A stretch of DNA of 64,000 nucleotides from Streptococcus chenjunshii (lineage in GTDB: Bacteria; Bacillota; Bacilli; Lactobacillales; Streptococcaceae), in contig NZ_CP031733.1 in assembly GCF_003086355.1 (NCBI RefSeq), forward strand, positions 1,674,001-1,738,000, read 5' to 3'. The notes beneath the pieces were generated by a model. The model made no database searches. It was given only the letters and a program-made list of their open reading frames with translations, and was not told the DNA's origin. Positions within the stretch are counted from its first letter, which is position 1; each line of letters begins with the position of its first letter. Of the stretch, positions 16,236-24,652 are shown in pieces. Both the position numbers and the translations under genes were made by a program.

Positions 16236-17813
16236 TTAAACATTCAATGAAATAGTTTTATCAAAATATTGTAATTCTTCCTTTCTATGCGTTATACAAA
16301 TTATAACCTTATTACTGACAGTTTCTTTTATTAGTTGATAAAATGTACTAGATGATTTTATATCTAAACCACTTGTAATTTCATCAAATAATATAATATT
16401 AAAGTCTGATATAAGTGCCCTTAAAATGAGAATTTTTTGCTTCTCTCCTCCTGAGAAGGAATTGGTCATTTCTCCTGTTATCTCTATATTTAAATCTGCA
16501 TGTGGCGAAATGATATTATCAATTTCTAGCTTTTTAGCTAAAGAGTATAAAGTTTCTAATTGGTCAGAAGCTAGCTCTGTATGTGGATATCCTAGATTAT
16601 CTAGTAAACTTCGATTAAATAATACAGAATCTTGATTAATATACAAAACTCTTGTTTTTAAAGGTTGGTAAATTATTCCCTTATCAGGGATTAAAAAACC
16701 TGCTACTAATTTTAAAACAGTTGATTTTCCAGAACCATTATCTCCAATAAGAGCAGTTAACTTCCCATATTCAAAACGACAGCTCAAGTCTTTTAACACC
16801 TGTACTTCATTATCTAATTCTTTGTAGTAATATGAAATATTGTCAAATACCACATCTAATCCGTCATATATTACCCTATGATTCTGTTTAGTAATATCTT
16901 TATTATTACCATATTGTAATTTAGAAAGAGCAGCTTCTAGACGATCCTTCAACTCCACTCCTCCTAAAAAGTCAGTTCCAAAGTTAGATAAATTTAAAAT
17001 AGAATATATTAGGATAAGTATAAACTCCAAATTCTGTTGCTTGAAACTACTAAAATTAATTAAACCTATATAAAGAATCAAACCGATAAGAAAAACTAAA
17101 ATAATCTGCTGTAACAAATATACTAGATGTATTTGCTTTTGAATTTTATAATAGATATTTTTTTCGTAAGTAAGTCTAGTATCAAAAAACTCTAATTCAT
17201 GTTTAAATGACATATAGGAAAATACTGTATCAAGATTTTTAAAAAAGTCATCTATTGACTTATTAACCTCAACTGTTGAATCTAAAGCCTTCTTTATATC
17301 ATTCCTGTTTTTTTGTGTCAATAACGCTGATAACACCATATATACAAGGCAAACTAATAAGTATAAGATACCTATTTTAAGACTATATTCACCAATTAAG
17401 CTAGTATAAAACAATACAGTGACAACAACTTTTACCATAGATGGCAATATTTCTTGTACTAGATTTCTACAAACAAACGATACTTCAGACATTAGACTTT
17501 GAAGAGTGGAAGATTTATAATCATTATAATATTCGTAACCTCTCGATTCTAAAAAGAGGAACAAGATTTTTTTGGACGATTTTCGTGTTGCTTGTACTAA
17601 GTCATTTTTGATGAAATTGATAAGCGCTGGAATTAACAATGATATTAAAAAGAATAACAAATATTTATAATTAACTGTATTGTTCACTAACTTTGACAGA
17701 AAATAAGGTTGTAAGCAGGTAATAATATTTAAAACACATAGGCCTCCAACAGAAATAATATATTTGAATTTTCCAGTGTCTCTCATAACATTTTTTAAAT
17801 AACTAATCATCAT
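16236..17813 (-). CDS. ABC transporter, fused membrane and ATPase domains (exporter type)
   Basis: A protein of 525 residues. An N-terminal six-helix exporter domain (about 1-300) is followed by a nucleotide-binding domain with Walker A GDNGSGKST (about 356), a Q-loop in LYINQDSVLFN, signature FSGGEKQK (about 445), Walker B IILFDEIT and the switch His in CITHR. It most resembles peptide or bacteriocin exporters that lack their own peptidase domain. The ATG overlaps the end of the upstream small gene by 11 bases. The operon is clearly more AT-rich than the core genes, indicating horizontal acquisition. The cargo is unknown. Confidence 0.85.
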   Translation of the reverse strand: MMISYLKNVMRDTGKFKYIISVGGLCVLNIITCLQPYFLSKLVNNTVNYKYLLFFLISLLIPALINFIKNDLVQATRKSSKKILFLFLESRGYEYYNDYKSSTLQSLMSEVSFVCRNLVQEILPSMVKVVVTVLFYTSLIGEYSLKIGILYLLVCLVYMVLSALLTQKNRNDIKKALDSTVEVNKSIDDFFKNLDTVFSYMSFKHELEFFDTRLTYEKNIYYKIQKQIHLVYLLQQIILVFLIGLILYIGLINFSSFKQQNLEFILILIYSILNLSNFGTDFLGGVELKDRLEAALSKLQYGNNKDITKQNHRVIYDGLDVVFDNISYYYKELDNEVQVLKDLSCRFEYGKLTALIGDNGSGKSTVLKLVAGFLIPDKGIIYQPLKTRVLYINQDSVLFNRSLLDNLGYPHTELASDQLETLYSLAKKLEIDNIISPHADLNIEITGEMTNSFSGGEKQKILILRALISDFNIILFDEITSGLDIKSSSTFYQLIKETVSNKVIICITHRKEELQYFDKTISLNV

Positions 17814-18111
17814 CTTCTAATTTTTTGAACTCCTCAAAAGTTTTAGCTGGGCTTGTTAATATACGTTTTAAAATTAGTCTCCATGTTTGAAAATCCGCAT
17901 CTCCCCATGCACTTTTTTCTTTGACGTAATCTATTATTTTTCTAAGTTCTTGCTGTGAAATATTCTTACCATATTTTTTTAGCATCATTTCCGAAATTGC
18001 TGAACCGCTATTAAAATAATCACTTTGTCTCACTGGTTCTACAAAATCTGAAATAACATGTCTAGTAGGTAAAGAAATGACCCTATTTAAAAAAATAACA
18101 ATACTAACCAT
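17803..18111 (-). CDS. small protein with a C39-peptidase-like segment lacking the catalytic Cys
   Basis: A protein of 102 residues. The segment RQSDYFNSGSAISEMMLKKY (about 28-47) followed by GKNISQQELRKI resembles the first catalytic block of C39 peptidases (Q..D..CG.A...M...YG..I....LR). The position of the catalytic Cys is Ser here. The second half of a C39 domain, with its His and Asp, is absent. It may be a degenerate or repurposed peptidase-like domain that once formed the N-terminus of the adjacent ABC exporter, or an unrelated small protein. The end overlaps the exporter start, so the two are translationally coupled. AGGA lies just upstream of the ATG. Confidence 0.5.
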   Translation of the reverse strand: MVSIVIFLNRVISLPTRHVISDFVEPVRQSDYFNSGSAISEMMLKKYGKNISQQELRKIIDYVKEKSAWGDADFQTWRLILKRILTSPAKTFEEFKKLEDDD

Positions 18112-18248
18112 GTTCCTGTATGTTTTGTAACTCCTCGTCTAATTTCGATTCTCATCGAGTATCAGATTACTCAACAATCAAAAAAAGCTCTTGTGTGCAA
18201 ACGAAATTTTTTGTTTTTCTGAAACTGATATCAAGCTATAGCACTATA

Positions 18249-18893
18249 CTATACTTGACTGTTCGCCCAATCTTCTAGTTTTTTCTCATCACGTATCATA
18301 ATCCCATGCCCTCTCTTTTCAATAATACCTGCTTCTTTCAAATCTTTAATCAATCGGGCAACCGAAACCTCGTGTACTTTGAGAAAACTAGCAATTTCTG
18401 CATAAGTAAATACCTTATTCAGCCGCCTATACTGTCCCTTTTTCTGAGCATATTCATTGATAAATCGGCAAAGATGAACGAGGGTACTGCCAGTATTATT
18501 ATCTTCTTGTTTATTCATGGCAAAAATATAATCCTGAAGAACAGCATCCAACATGGCCGTTAAAACAGCAGGATCATCCTTCTTTTGCAGAAATAGATCT
18601 GATGGTATCTTCCACACCTTACAAGCTGTCTTAGCTACCACTGCTACTTCTCGTCCATTCTCAAACCCTAATCTCGCACGCGTTAAAAAAGGGACAATAG
18701 TCAAAAAACTGGGTTCTGTAAAATATTGATGGGTTTGCTGTTCTCCTTTTTCAGTGACTGACACCAATGAAGCAATGCCTTCTTCCAATAGATAAATAGA
18801 CGAAATCGTTTCTTGAGGGCCTATTCGAGTAATCAATCCCCCTTTGGGAATCGTTGCAACTTCTCCCCAAGACTTAAAGAATTCTAAATCCAT
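18249..18893 (-). CDS. Crp/Fnr-family transcriptional regulator
   Basis: A protein of 214 residues. An N-terminal cyclic-nucleotide-binding-like beta barrel (about 1-120; IPKGGLITRIG, then SIYLLEEGIASLVSVT) precedes a winged helix-turn-helix (about 150-205; FTYAEIASFLKVHEVSVARL). There is no Cys cluster for an iron-sulphur centre. It is divergent from the tannase-like gene, and a palindrome overlaps that gene's promoter, so it is the obvious candidate regulator. AAGGTGG upstream supports the start. Ligand unknown. Confidence 0.85.
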   Translation of the reverse strand: MDLEFFKSWGEVATIPKGGLITRIGPQETISSIYLLEEGIASLVSVTEKGEQQTHQYFTEPSFLTIVPFLTRARLGFENGREVAVVAKTACKVWKIPSDLFLQKKDDPAVLTAMLDAVLQDYIFAMNKQEDNNTGSTLVHLCRFINEYAQKKGQYRRLNKVFTYAEIASFLKVHEVSVARLIKDLKEAGIIEKRGHGIMIRDEKKLEDWANSQV

Positions 18894-18954
18894 TTAAAAC
18901 CACCTTAAATCTTAACATATGTTATGGTCTTTTCTATTTCCTTCTTTTAAAATA

Positions 18955-18992
18955 GTTGACAGGATAAGTTTATTATACACTATCCTGTCGAC
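18955..18992 (+). promoter_or_regulatory. promoter with palindromic operator of the tannase-like gene
   Basis: Arms GTTGACAGGATA (18955-18966) and TATCCTGTCGAC (18981-18992) are inverted repeats with one mismatch and a 14-base spacer. The left arm contains the consensus -35 TTGACA, and the -10 region falls in the spacer or right arm. A bound regulator would block RNA polymerase. Confidence 0.7.
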
Positions 18993-19017
18993 AAATACGA
19001 AGAAAAGAGGAATCCCT

Positions 19018-20826
19018 ATGTCAAAACAAAAATGGTTAATAGCAGGAGTAACCCTACTAGCTTCAGGTGCTCTACTCACAGCATGTACAAACAGTAATTC
19101 GTCTGAAACAACGACTTCCTCATCAACTTCATCTCTATCAACTGGTGAGGTGACGACAACCCTTGATCAAATCGATAATACAAAGTGGCTCTACAACGCC
19201 GAGGATAACGTCTACTATCAAATAGGCATATCCTACGCAGCCAATCCTACAGATACCGAGCAACAGACCCTATCTATCTTTGTTCCAGGTGATTACATGA
19301 CTGCCACCGATAATGACGACGGTACCTATACAGCCAAACTCAACACGGAAAAAACAGTTGGCCATTATACAGCTCAAACAGCTCCCATTGTCATCCCATT
19401 CAACACGCCAGGCTACTCTGCCATGTCTGCTCTAACAGACTACAGCAGCCAAGCGGCAGATTATACGAAGGAAGGCATGATTTATGTCTCTGCTGGATTA
19501 CGTGGCCGTGATAGCGGGGCACCATTAGGGGTTACAGATGCTAAGGCAGCCATTCGCTATCTAAGATACAACCAAGGCAATATCGCTGGAGACACAGATA
19601 CCATCTTTGCTTTTGGAACCTCTGGCGGCGGTGCTCAAGCGTCTATCTTAGGTGCCTCTGGTGACAGTTCACTTTATGATGCTTACCTAGAAGAAATCGG
19701 TGCTGTCACAGGCGTTTCCGATGCCATCTCCGGTGTCATGGCCTGGGTTCCTATCACCAATCTCGACACAGCCAACTTGGCTTATGAATGGAACCTTGGT
19801 TCAGCGAGAACTGATTTGGATGACGAAACACAGGCAATTTCAGATGACTTGGCAGCAGCCTATGCGGAGTATATCAATGAGCTTGGGTTGAAAGACAGTG
19901 ATGGTAACACTTTAACTCTTGACGCTTCTGATGAAGGTATCTATCAAGCTGGTAGTTATTATGACTTCATCAAGGAAACCATTGAGAACTCTCTCAACAC
20001 CTTCCTTGAAAGCACCACTTTCCCTTATGATGCCAGCTCTAGTTCTTCAGCTATACCAAGCGGCGGAGCACCTTCGGGTGAAGCACCAAGTGGCGGAGCA
20101 CCTTCAGGTGAGGCGCCAAGCGGTGAAGGAGCTTCAGGTGATGGTCAAACGGAACGTTCAGAGAACTCCTTAGAGGCAACCGATGGGATTTCAAGGGCAA
20201 CGTCTTCTAGTTCAGCCCTAGACCTCTCAGGAACCTACGAGTCGGCAGAAGATTATATTGCCGCCTTGAATACCGACAGTGAATGGGTTTCTTATGATTC
20301 CAAGACCAATACAGCAACCATTACAAGTGTTGCAGATTTTGTGAAATACCTCAAAAATCCATCAAAAGATGTAGGAGCTTTTGATGATTTCAATGAAGAA
20401 CAAGGAGAAAACCAGCTCTTCGGCGTTGATGGCTCAAGCACCCACTGGGATTCACGTATGGCTGAAATCCTCAAAGGGACCAGCTATGAAAGTGCTTATG
20501 AAGAAGATATGTCCTTAACGGACAGTCTAGGAAATGACCTCACAACACGAATCAATATGTACACACCGCTCTACTATCTCTCAGATTATTACGATGGTGT
20601 TGGAACATCGACAGTTGCCAAATACTGGCGAATTCGTTCAGGGATCAACCAAGGTGATACAGCCCTGTCCACTGAGGCTAACTTAGCCCTCGCTCTTGAA
20701 AATTATGGTGTTGAAACGGTTGATTTTGCTACCGTTTGGGGACAAGGACATACCAATGCAGAAGTTTCTGGAGATGCCACTGAAAACTTTGTTAGTTGGA
20801 TTAATGAAATCTTAAGTGAACAATAA
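19018..20826 (+). CDS. subtype B tannase-like alpha/beta hydrolase, lipoprotein
   Basis: A protein of 602 residues with a lipoprotein signal peptide (lipobox LLTAC, Cys near 24) and a Ser/Thr-rich linker. The mature part begins KWLYNAEDNVYYQIGISYAA. The nucleophile elbow is FGTSGGGAQ (Ser near 205), with a late catalytic His in WGQGHTNAE near the C-terminus. This matches proteins annotated as subtype B tannases, which cleave galloyl esters of plant tannins at the cell surface. A lid-like insertion carries a Pro/Ser/Gly/Glu repeat at 20056-20144. AGAGG precedes the ATG. Tannase activity is inferred; another plant-ester hydrolase is possible. Confidence 0.75.
   Translation: MSKQKWLIAGVTLLASGALLTACTNSNSSETTTSSSTSSLSTGEVTTTLDQIDNTKWLYNAEDNVYYQIGISYAANPTDTEQQTLSIFVPGDYMTATDNDDGTYTAKLNTEKTVGHYTAQTAPIVIPFNTPGYSAMSALTDYSSQAADYTKEGMIYVSAGLRGRDSGAPLGVTDAKAAIRYLRYNQGNIAGDTDTIFAFGTSGGGAQASILGASGDSSLYDAYLEEIGAVTGVSDAISGVMAWVPITNLDTANLAYEWNLGSARTDLDDETQAISDDLAAAYAEYINELGLKDSDGNTLTLDASDEGIYQAGSYYDFIKETIENSLNTFLESTTFPYDASSSSSAIPSGGAPSGEAPSGGAPSGEAPSGEGASGDGQTERSENSLEATDGISRATSSSSALDLSGTYESAEDYIAALNTDSEWVSYDSKTNTATITSVADFVKYLKNPSKDVGAFDDFNEEQGENQLFGVDGSSTHWDSRMAEILKGTSYESAYEEDMSLTDSLGNDLTTRINMYTPLYYLSDYYDGVGTSTVAKYWRIRSGINQGDTALSTEANLALALENYGVETVDFATVWGQGHTNAEVSGDATENFVSWINEILSEQ
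20056..20144 (+). repeat. in-frame 30-bp tandem repeat inside the tannase-like gene
   Basis: Two full 30-base units and a partial third encode PSGGAPSGEA-type decapeptides, a flexible low-complexity loop in the insertion domain. Copy number could vary between strains by slippage. Confidence 0.8.
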
Positions 20827-20875
20827 TGGCTCTCTATTAGAAGAGGGCTGAGACAAAAAGTCTCTCGACTCAAGC

Positions 20876-20907
20876 AAAAAGCAACGGTTTTGATGCCGTT
20901 GTTTTTT
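20876..20907 (+). terminator. terminator of the tannase-like gene
   Basis: CAACGG and CCGTTG pair with flanking A and T runs, giving a compact intrinsic terminator about 50 bases after the stop. Confidence 0.65.
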
Positions 20908-20944
20908 GTGTTATAGAGGCAATAGCGGTCTAAAAAATATTGGA

Positions 20945-21517
20945 AAAACTACCTCACACACATCCACTATATCACACAAACCAGACGGCTTTACCACTAG
21001 AGCTTTCCTGCATTTGCCGCCAAACCATATGTCTTTACGATTGAACAAGGTGGTAAATGCTCTGGAAGAGAGTCATTTTAAAACCTTTTATCATGACTTT
21101 GGCCGCCACCCATCCTATCATTCCAAACTTCTTCTGTCAGTTCTTCTTTTGACTTATCCACAAGGGATTTCTAAGGAAGCGATTGCTTTAGATGAACAGA
21201 AACAATAAGCTCTGAACAATTGACTGACTTCACTATCTTAGAAACAGAACTCGCAAAGATCAATCAGGTTATTGAAGAAAAACTTGTTACAGGAAAAGAT
21301 GATCGGAAAGCCAAACGCTTTTACCTGAAGAAGGCAGCTGGATTTTCGCACAAGGCAAAGTTGATATAGGCCTATCTTTGGCCAAATAAAGGTTTCTTTG
21401 GGGTTCAATCGGTGCCGTCTGGAGAGGTAAACGTCAAGTCAAAATGGACACGGGATGGGGCTCTTAACCAATAACTTCCTCAAATATAACAAGAAAATCG
21501 TATCAAACGAAAAATAG
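20945..21517 (+). pseudogene. degraded IS1182-family transposase
   Basis: Three fragments in shifting frames are recognisable. An N-terminal part contains LNKVVNALEESHFKTFYHDF and SYHSKLLLSVLLLTYPQGIS. A coiled middle part contains LETELAKINQVIEEKLVTGKD. A C-terminal end reads NFLKYNKKIVSNEK followed by a stop at 21515. Most of the DDE core is deleted. It marks the tuf-side edge of the accessory island. Confidence 0.75.
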
Positions 21518-21551
21518 AGACTCACCAAACAGTGAATCCCTATTTTTTGAA

Positions 21552-21572
21552 CTGAGACTACTTTTGTCTCAG
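21552..21572. terminator. hairpin downstream of tuf
   Basis: CTGAGAC and GTCTCAG form a 7-bp stem with a 7-base loop, about 55 bases after the tuf stop. T runs are imperfect, so its strength is uncertain. Confidence 0.5.
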
Positions 21573-21627
21573 ACACTTTTCTAAATAATTGTCTGACGCT
21601 TATATCGTTTGGGAAAGTAAGTTGTTA

Positions 21628-22824
21628 TTAGGCTTCAATTTCTGAAACGATACCTGAACCAACAGTACGTCCGCCTTCACGGATAGAGAAGGTTGTTCCT
21701 TGTTCAACCGCAATTGGGTGAATCAATTCAACATCGATAGTTACGTTATCACCAGGCATAACCATTTCTGTACCTGCAGGCAGTTCGATTGAACCTGTTA
21801 CGTCAGTTGTACGGAAATAGAACTGTGGACGGTAGTTATTGAAGAATGGAGTGTGACGTCCGCCTTCTTCTTTAGTAAGGATGTAAACTTCACCTTTAAA
21901 TTTAGTGTGAGGGTTGATTGAACCTGGTTTAGCAAGCACTTGACCGCGTTCAATTTCATCACGTTGAATACCACGCAGAAGCACACCAACGTTATCACCA
22001 GCCAAACCTTCATCAAGCTGTTTGCGGAACATTTCCACACCGGTAACAACTGCTTTTTGGATATCATCTCTGATACCAACAATTTCAACTTCATCGTTTA
22101 CACGAACAGTACCGCGATCGATACGACCTGAAGCAACAGTACCACGTCCAGTGATTGAGAAGACATCTTCGACAGGAAGAAGCAATGGTTTGTCAGTGTC
22201 ACGTTCTGGTTCTGGAATGTATTCATCAACAGTGTTCATCAATTCCATGATGATATCTTCCTGAGCAGTGTCACCTTCAAGAGCTTTAAGGGCTGAACCT
22301 TGGATAACTGGAAGATCGTCACCTGGGAAGTCATATTCAGACAAGAGGTCACGGATTTCCATTTCAACCAATTCAAGCAATTCTTCATCGTCAACTAAGT
22401 CAACCTTGTTCATGAAGACAATCAAGTTTTTAACACCTACTTGGCGTGAAAGAAGGATGTGTTCACGTGTTTGCGGCATAGGACCGTCAGTTGAAGCCAC
22501 TACAAGGATAGCACCGTCCATTTGGGCAGCACCGGTGATCATGTTTTTAACATAGTCCGCGTGTCCTGGTGCATCGATGTGAGCATAGTGGCGTTTTTCA
22601 GTTTCATACTCAACGTGCGCAGTGTTGATAGTGATACCGCGTTCACGTTCTTCAGGAGCAGCATCGATTGATGCATAGTCTTTTGGTTGGTTAACAGCTG
22701 TAGGAAGGCGGCGAGCCAACACAGTTGTAATAGCTGCAGTCAATGTCGTTTTACCATGGTCAACGTGGCCGATTGTACCAATGTTAACGTGTGGTTTACT
22801 ACGATCGTATTTTTCTTTTGCCAT
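21628..22824 (-). CDS. tuf: elongation factor Tu
   Basis: A protein of 398 residues from [16 protein letters not shown]. The GTPase motifs are GHVDHGKT (about 18-25), DAPGHADY (about 84), NKVD (about 139) and SALK (about 176), followed by the two beta-barrel domains. It delivers aminoacyl-tRNA to the ribosome. The start at 22824 is set by family length and a GGAGG site; the in-frame extension upstream is not conserved. It is monocistronic with its own promoter. Codon use is strongly biased, as expected for a highly expressed gene. Confidence 0.98.
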   Translation of the reverse strand: MAKEKYDRSKPHVNIGTIGHVDHGKTTLTAAITTVLARRLPTAVNQPKDYASIDAAPEERERGITINTAHVEYETEKRHYAHIDAPGHADYVKNMITGAAQMDGAILVVASTDGPMPQTREHILLSRQVGVKNLIVFMNKVDLVDDEELLELVEMEIRDLLSEYDFPGDDLPVIQGSALKALEGDTAQEDIIMELMNTVDEYIPEPERDTDKPLLLPVEDVFSITGRGTVASGRIDRGTVRVNDEVEIVGIRDDIQKAVVTGVEMFRKQLDEGLAGDNVGVLLRGIQRDEIERGQVLAKPGSINPHTKFKGEVYILTKEEGGRHTPFFNNYRPQFYFRTTDVTGSIELPAGTEMVMPGDNVTIDVELIHPIAVEQGTTFSIREGGRTVGSGIVSEIEA

Positions 22825-22896
22825 CTTAGGAAAAGCCTCCAATAAAATATATTTTATAGATAGACGGTAGGCAATACAGTCTAACTTTACCTTACT

Positions 22897-22924
22897 ATTT
22901 TAACAAATTACAATGAAAATGCAA
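22897..22924 (-). promoter_or_regulatory. promoter of tuf
   Basis: TTGCAT, a 16-base spacer and TAAAAT preceded by TG on the minus strand, about 70 bases upstream of the start codon. Confidence 0.6.
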
Positions 22925-23115
22925 GCATTTTATGCTATTTTAACTAATTCTTTCTCCCTTTTAAACAGACTTACAGCTGCATGTCTGTTCTCAAAAATAA
23001 GAGAAGCCAGGAACACTAAAAACTTGTTTAATAGCAGGAAAAAGGCTTAGAACAAGTATTCCAAGCCCTCGATACTATTTTAATGATAACATACAGCAGC
23101 CATTCAAACAAAAAC

Positions 23116-24369
23116 TTAGTAATCAGGGACAGCGTTATTCATTTGTGACTGATATTCTGCTTCTGCTTCTTCCAAAATACTTTCTCTTTTTTCGTTGGCA
23201 TCGATATTAAGCACAAAACCAATAGCGACGGACAGGACAAGCAAACTATTGCCGCCCTGCGATAAGAAAGGAAAAGTTACACCTGTTGAAGGAATCAGAC
23301 CGGATATACCGCCGATATTGACAAACACCTGCATCAGAATCATCCCCCCCACTCCAAGAGAAATCATAGAGTTGAAAGGATCCTTAGCTTTCAGGCCGAC
23401 ATTCATAATTCGCAGAATCAGAAAGAAGACCAGAGCTAAAATCATAATTGCACCAATTAAACCAAGTTCCTCAATCACAATAGAAAAAACAAAATCTGTG
23501 TGGGCTTCCGGAAGGTAGCCGCGTTTTTCGATAGAGTTGCCGAGTCCCATACCAAACCAGCCGCCATTGCTCATCGCATAATAAGAATTGGCCAGCTGAT
23601 GCCCCGAATCGGTCAGATCCTTAAAAGGGTTGAAATAAGCGCTGAAACGTTTAGCTACATAGCCAAAAATCGGGATTTTAGCCATGTTTTTCACTCCCAC
23701 AACAGCAATCGTTCCCAAAAATAAGGAAGAGAGACCGACAATAATCGTCAAAATAGTCGAAAACCACTTATAAGCAACACCGCTGACAGAATACATAATA
23801 ACGACGGTAAGGACAATGATCGCAGCATTTCCAAGATCGGGCTGAGCTGCAACTAAGGCTATCATCAGCAGAGAATAGAGACGCCAGTCCCTCAGGTCAC
23901 TCCAGCTTCTCGGATACCACCGCCGTCTGGTCAGCGCCTGATAGTCGTAAGTTTCAATCAGTTTCTGTTTTCTGGCGAAAGTAAAAGCCAAGAACCAAAC
24001 CATAATAATTTTTAAATATTCAGCCGGTTGAAAACTGATGGGACCAATAACAATCCAGCCGTGAGCCCCGTTGACCTCCTGCGTAAAAAAGCGGGCGATT
24101 AACAGCAGGACCACTTCGATCAGCATGGCAAAAGTCAGAACTCTTGAATTTTTTAAGAAATTTAATTTCAGCCGGTAGATAAACCAAATGGCCAGCAAAC
24201 TGACTACCCAAAAAATGCCTTGATTTAAAACTGAACGAAAAGGGTTTGCCCCATACTGAATGAGCGTTGCGCTTGTCGTTGAATAGACAATAATTAAACC
24301 AAGTATTGAAAGCACTAAATAAGGCAGTAAAATAGAATAATTTAATAAATGCTTCTTATCAATTTTCAT
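23116..24369 (-). CDS. ftsW: septal peptidoglycan polymerase of the SEDS family
   Basis: A protein of 417 residues with about ten membrane helices. SEDS hallmarks include FQPAEYLKIIMVWFLA (about 130), QPDLGNAAII (about 197) with the catalytic-type Asp, and the C-terminal PSTGVTFPFLSQGGNSL (about 350). FtsW polymerises glycan strands from lipid II at the division septum with a partner class B PBP. The start at 24369 has an AGGGGAAAG ribosome site; the longer frame upstream is not conserved. It lies between ppc and tuf on the same strand. Confidence 0.93.
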   Translation of the reverse strand: MKIDKKHLLNYSILLPYLVLSILGLIIVYSTTSATLIQYGANPFRSVLNQGIFWVVSLLAIWFIYRLKLNFLKNSRVLTFAMLIEVVLLLIARFFTQEVNGAHGWIVIGPISFQPAEYLKIIMVWFLAFTFARKQKLIETYDYQALTRRRWYPRSWSDLRDWRLYSLLMIALVAAQPDLGNAAIIVLTVVIMYSVSGVAYKWFSTILTIIVGLSSLFLGTIAVVGVKNMAKIPIFGYVAKRFSAYFNPFKDLTDSGHQLANSYYAMSNGGWFGMGLGNSIEKRGYLPEAHTDFVFSIVIEELGLIGAIMILALVFFLILRIMNVGLKAKDPFNSMISLGVGGMILMQVFVNIGGISGLIPSTGVTFPFLSQGGNSLLVLSVAIGFVLNIDANEKRESILEEAEAEYQSQMNNAVPDY

Positions 24370-24583
24370 ACTTTCCCCTAAATTTGACATTATCATAAGC
24401 ATTATAACATCTTTCCCAAGTAAAAAAAAGTAAGGAGGATACAAAAAAACTGCGTTATCTCCTAAGTTCAGTGTCAATTCAAACTCCACTCCAGTGCATA
24501 TATGGACCGACTAGACTCGGGCTTTTTACGGTCTTGTATCTGCGCTGTGATTTTCAATAATTAAGATGAGGATAATACAAAAA

Positions 24584-24624
24584 CAGGACTAAAGCTAACT
24601 TCTTAGCAGTTAGCTCTAGTCCTG
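24584..24624 (-). terminator. terminator of ppc
   Basis: CAGGACTAAAGCTAACT and AGTTAGCTCTAGTCCTG pair over 17 positions with a short mismatch. It lies about 30 bases after the ppc stop. Confidence 0.75.
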
Positions 24625-24652
24625 CCTTGGTAGATTTGGCAGCTCTGCTGCA

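Noticed and set aside
18112..18240. Upstream gene for the exporter operon
   Set aside because: A frame reading ESKLDEELQNIQEHG ends just before the 102-residue gene, but a stop immediately precedes it and no start exists; at most a remnant.
21628..22842. Longer EF-Tu start at 22842
   Set aside because: The six extra residues are not conserved; the GGAGG site and family N-terminus support 22824.
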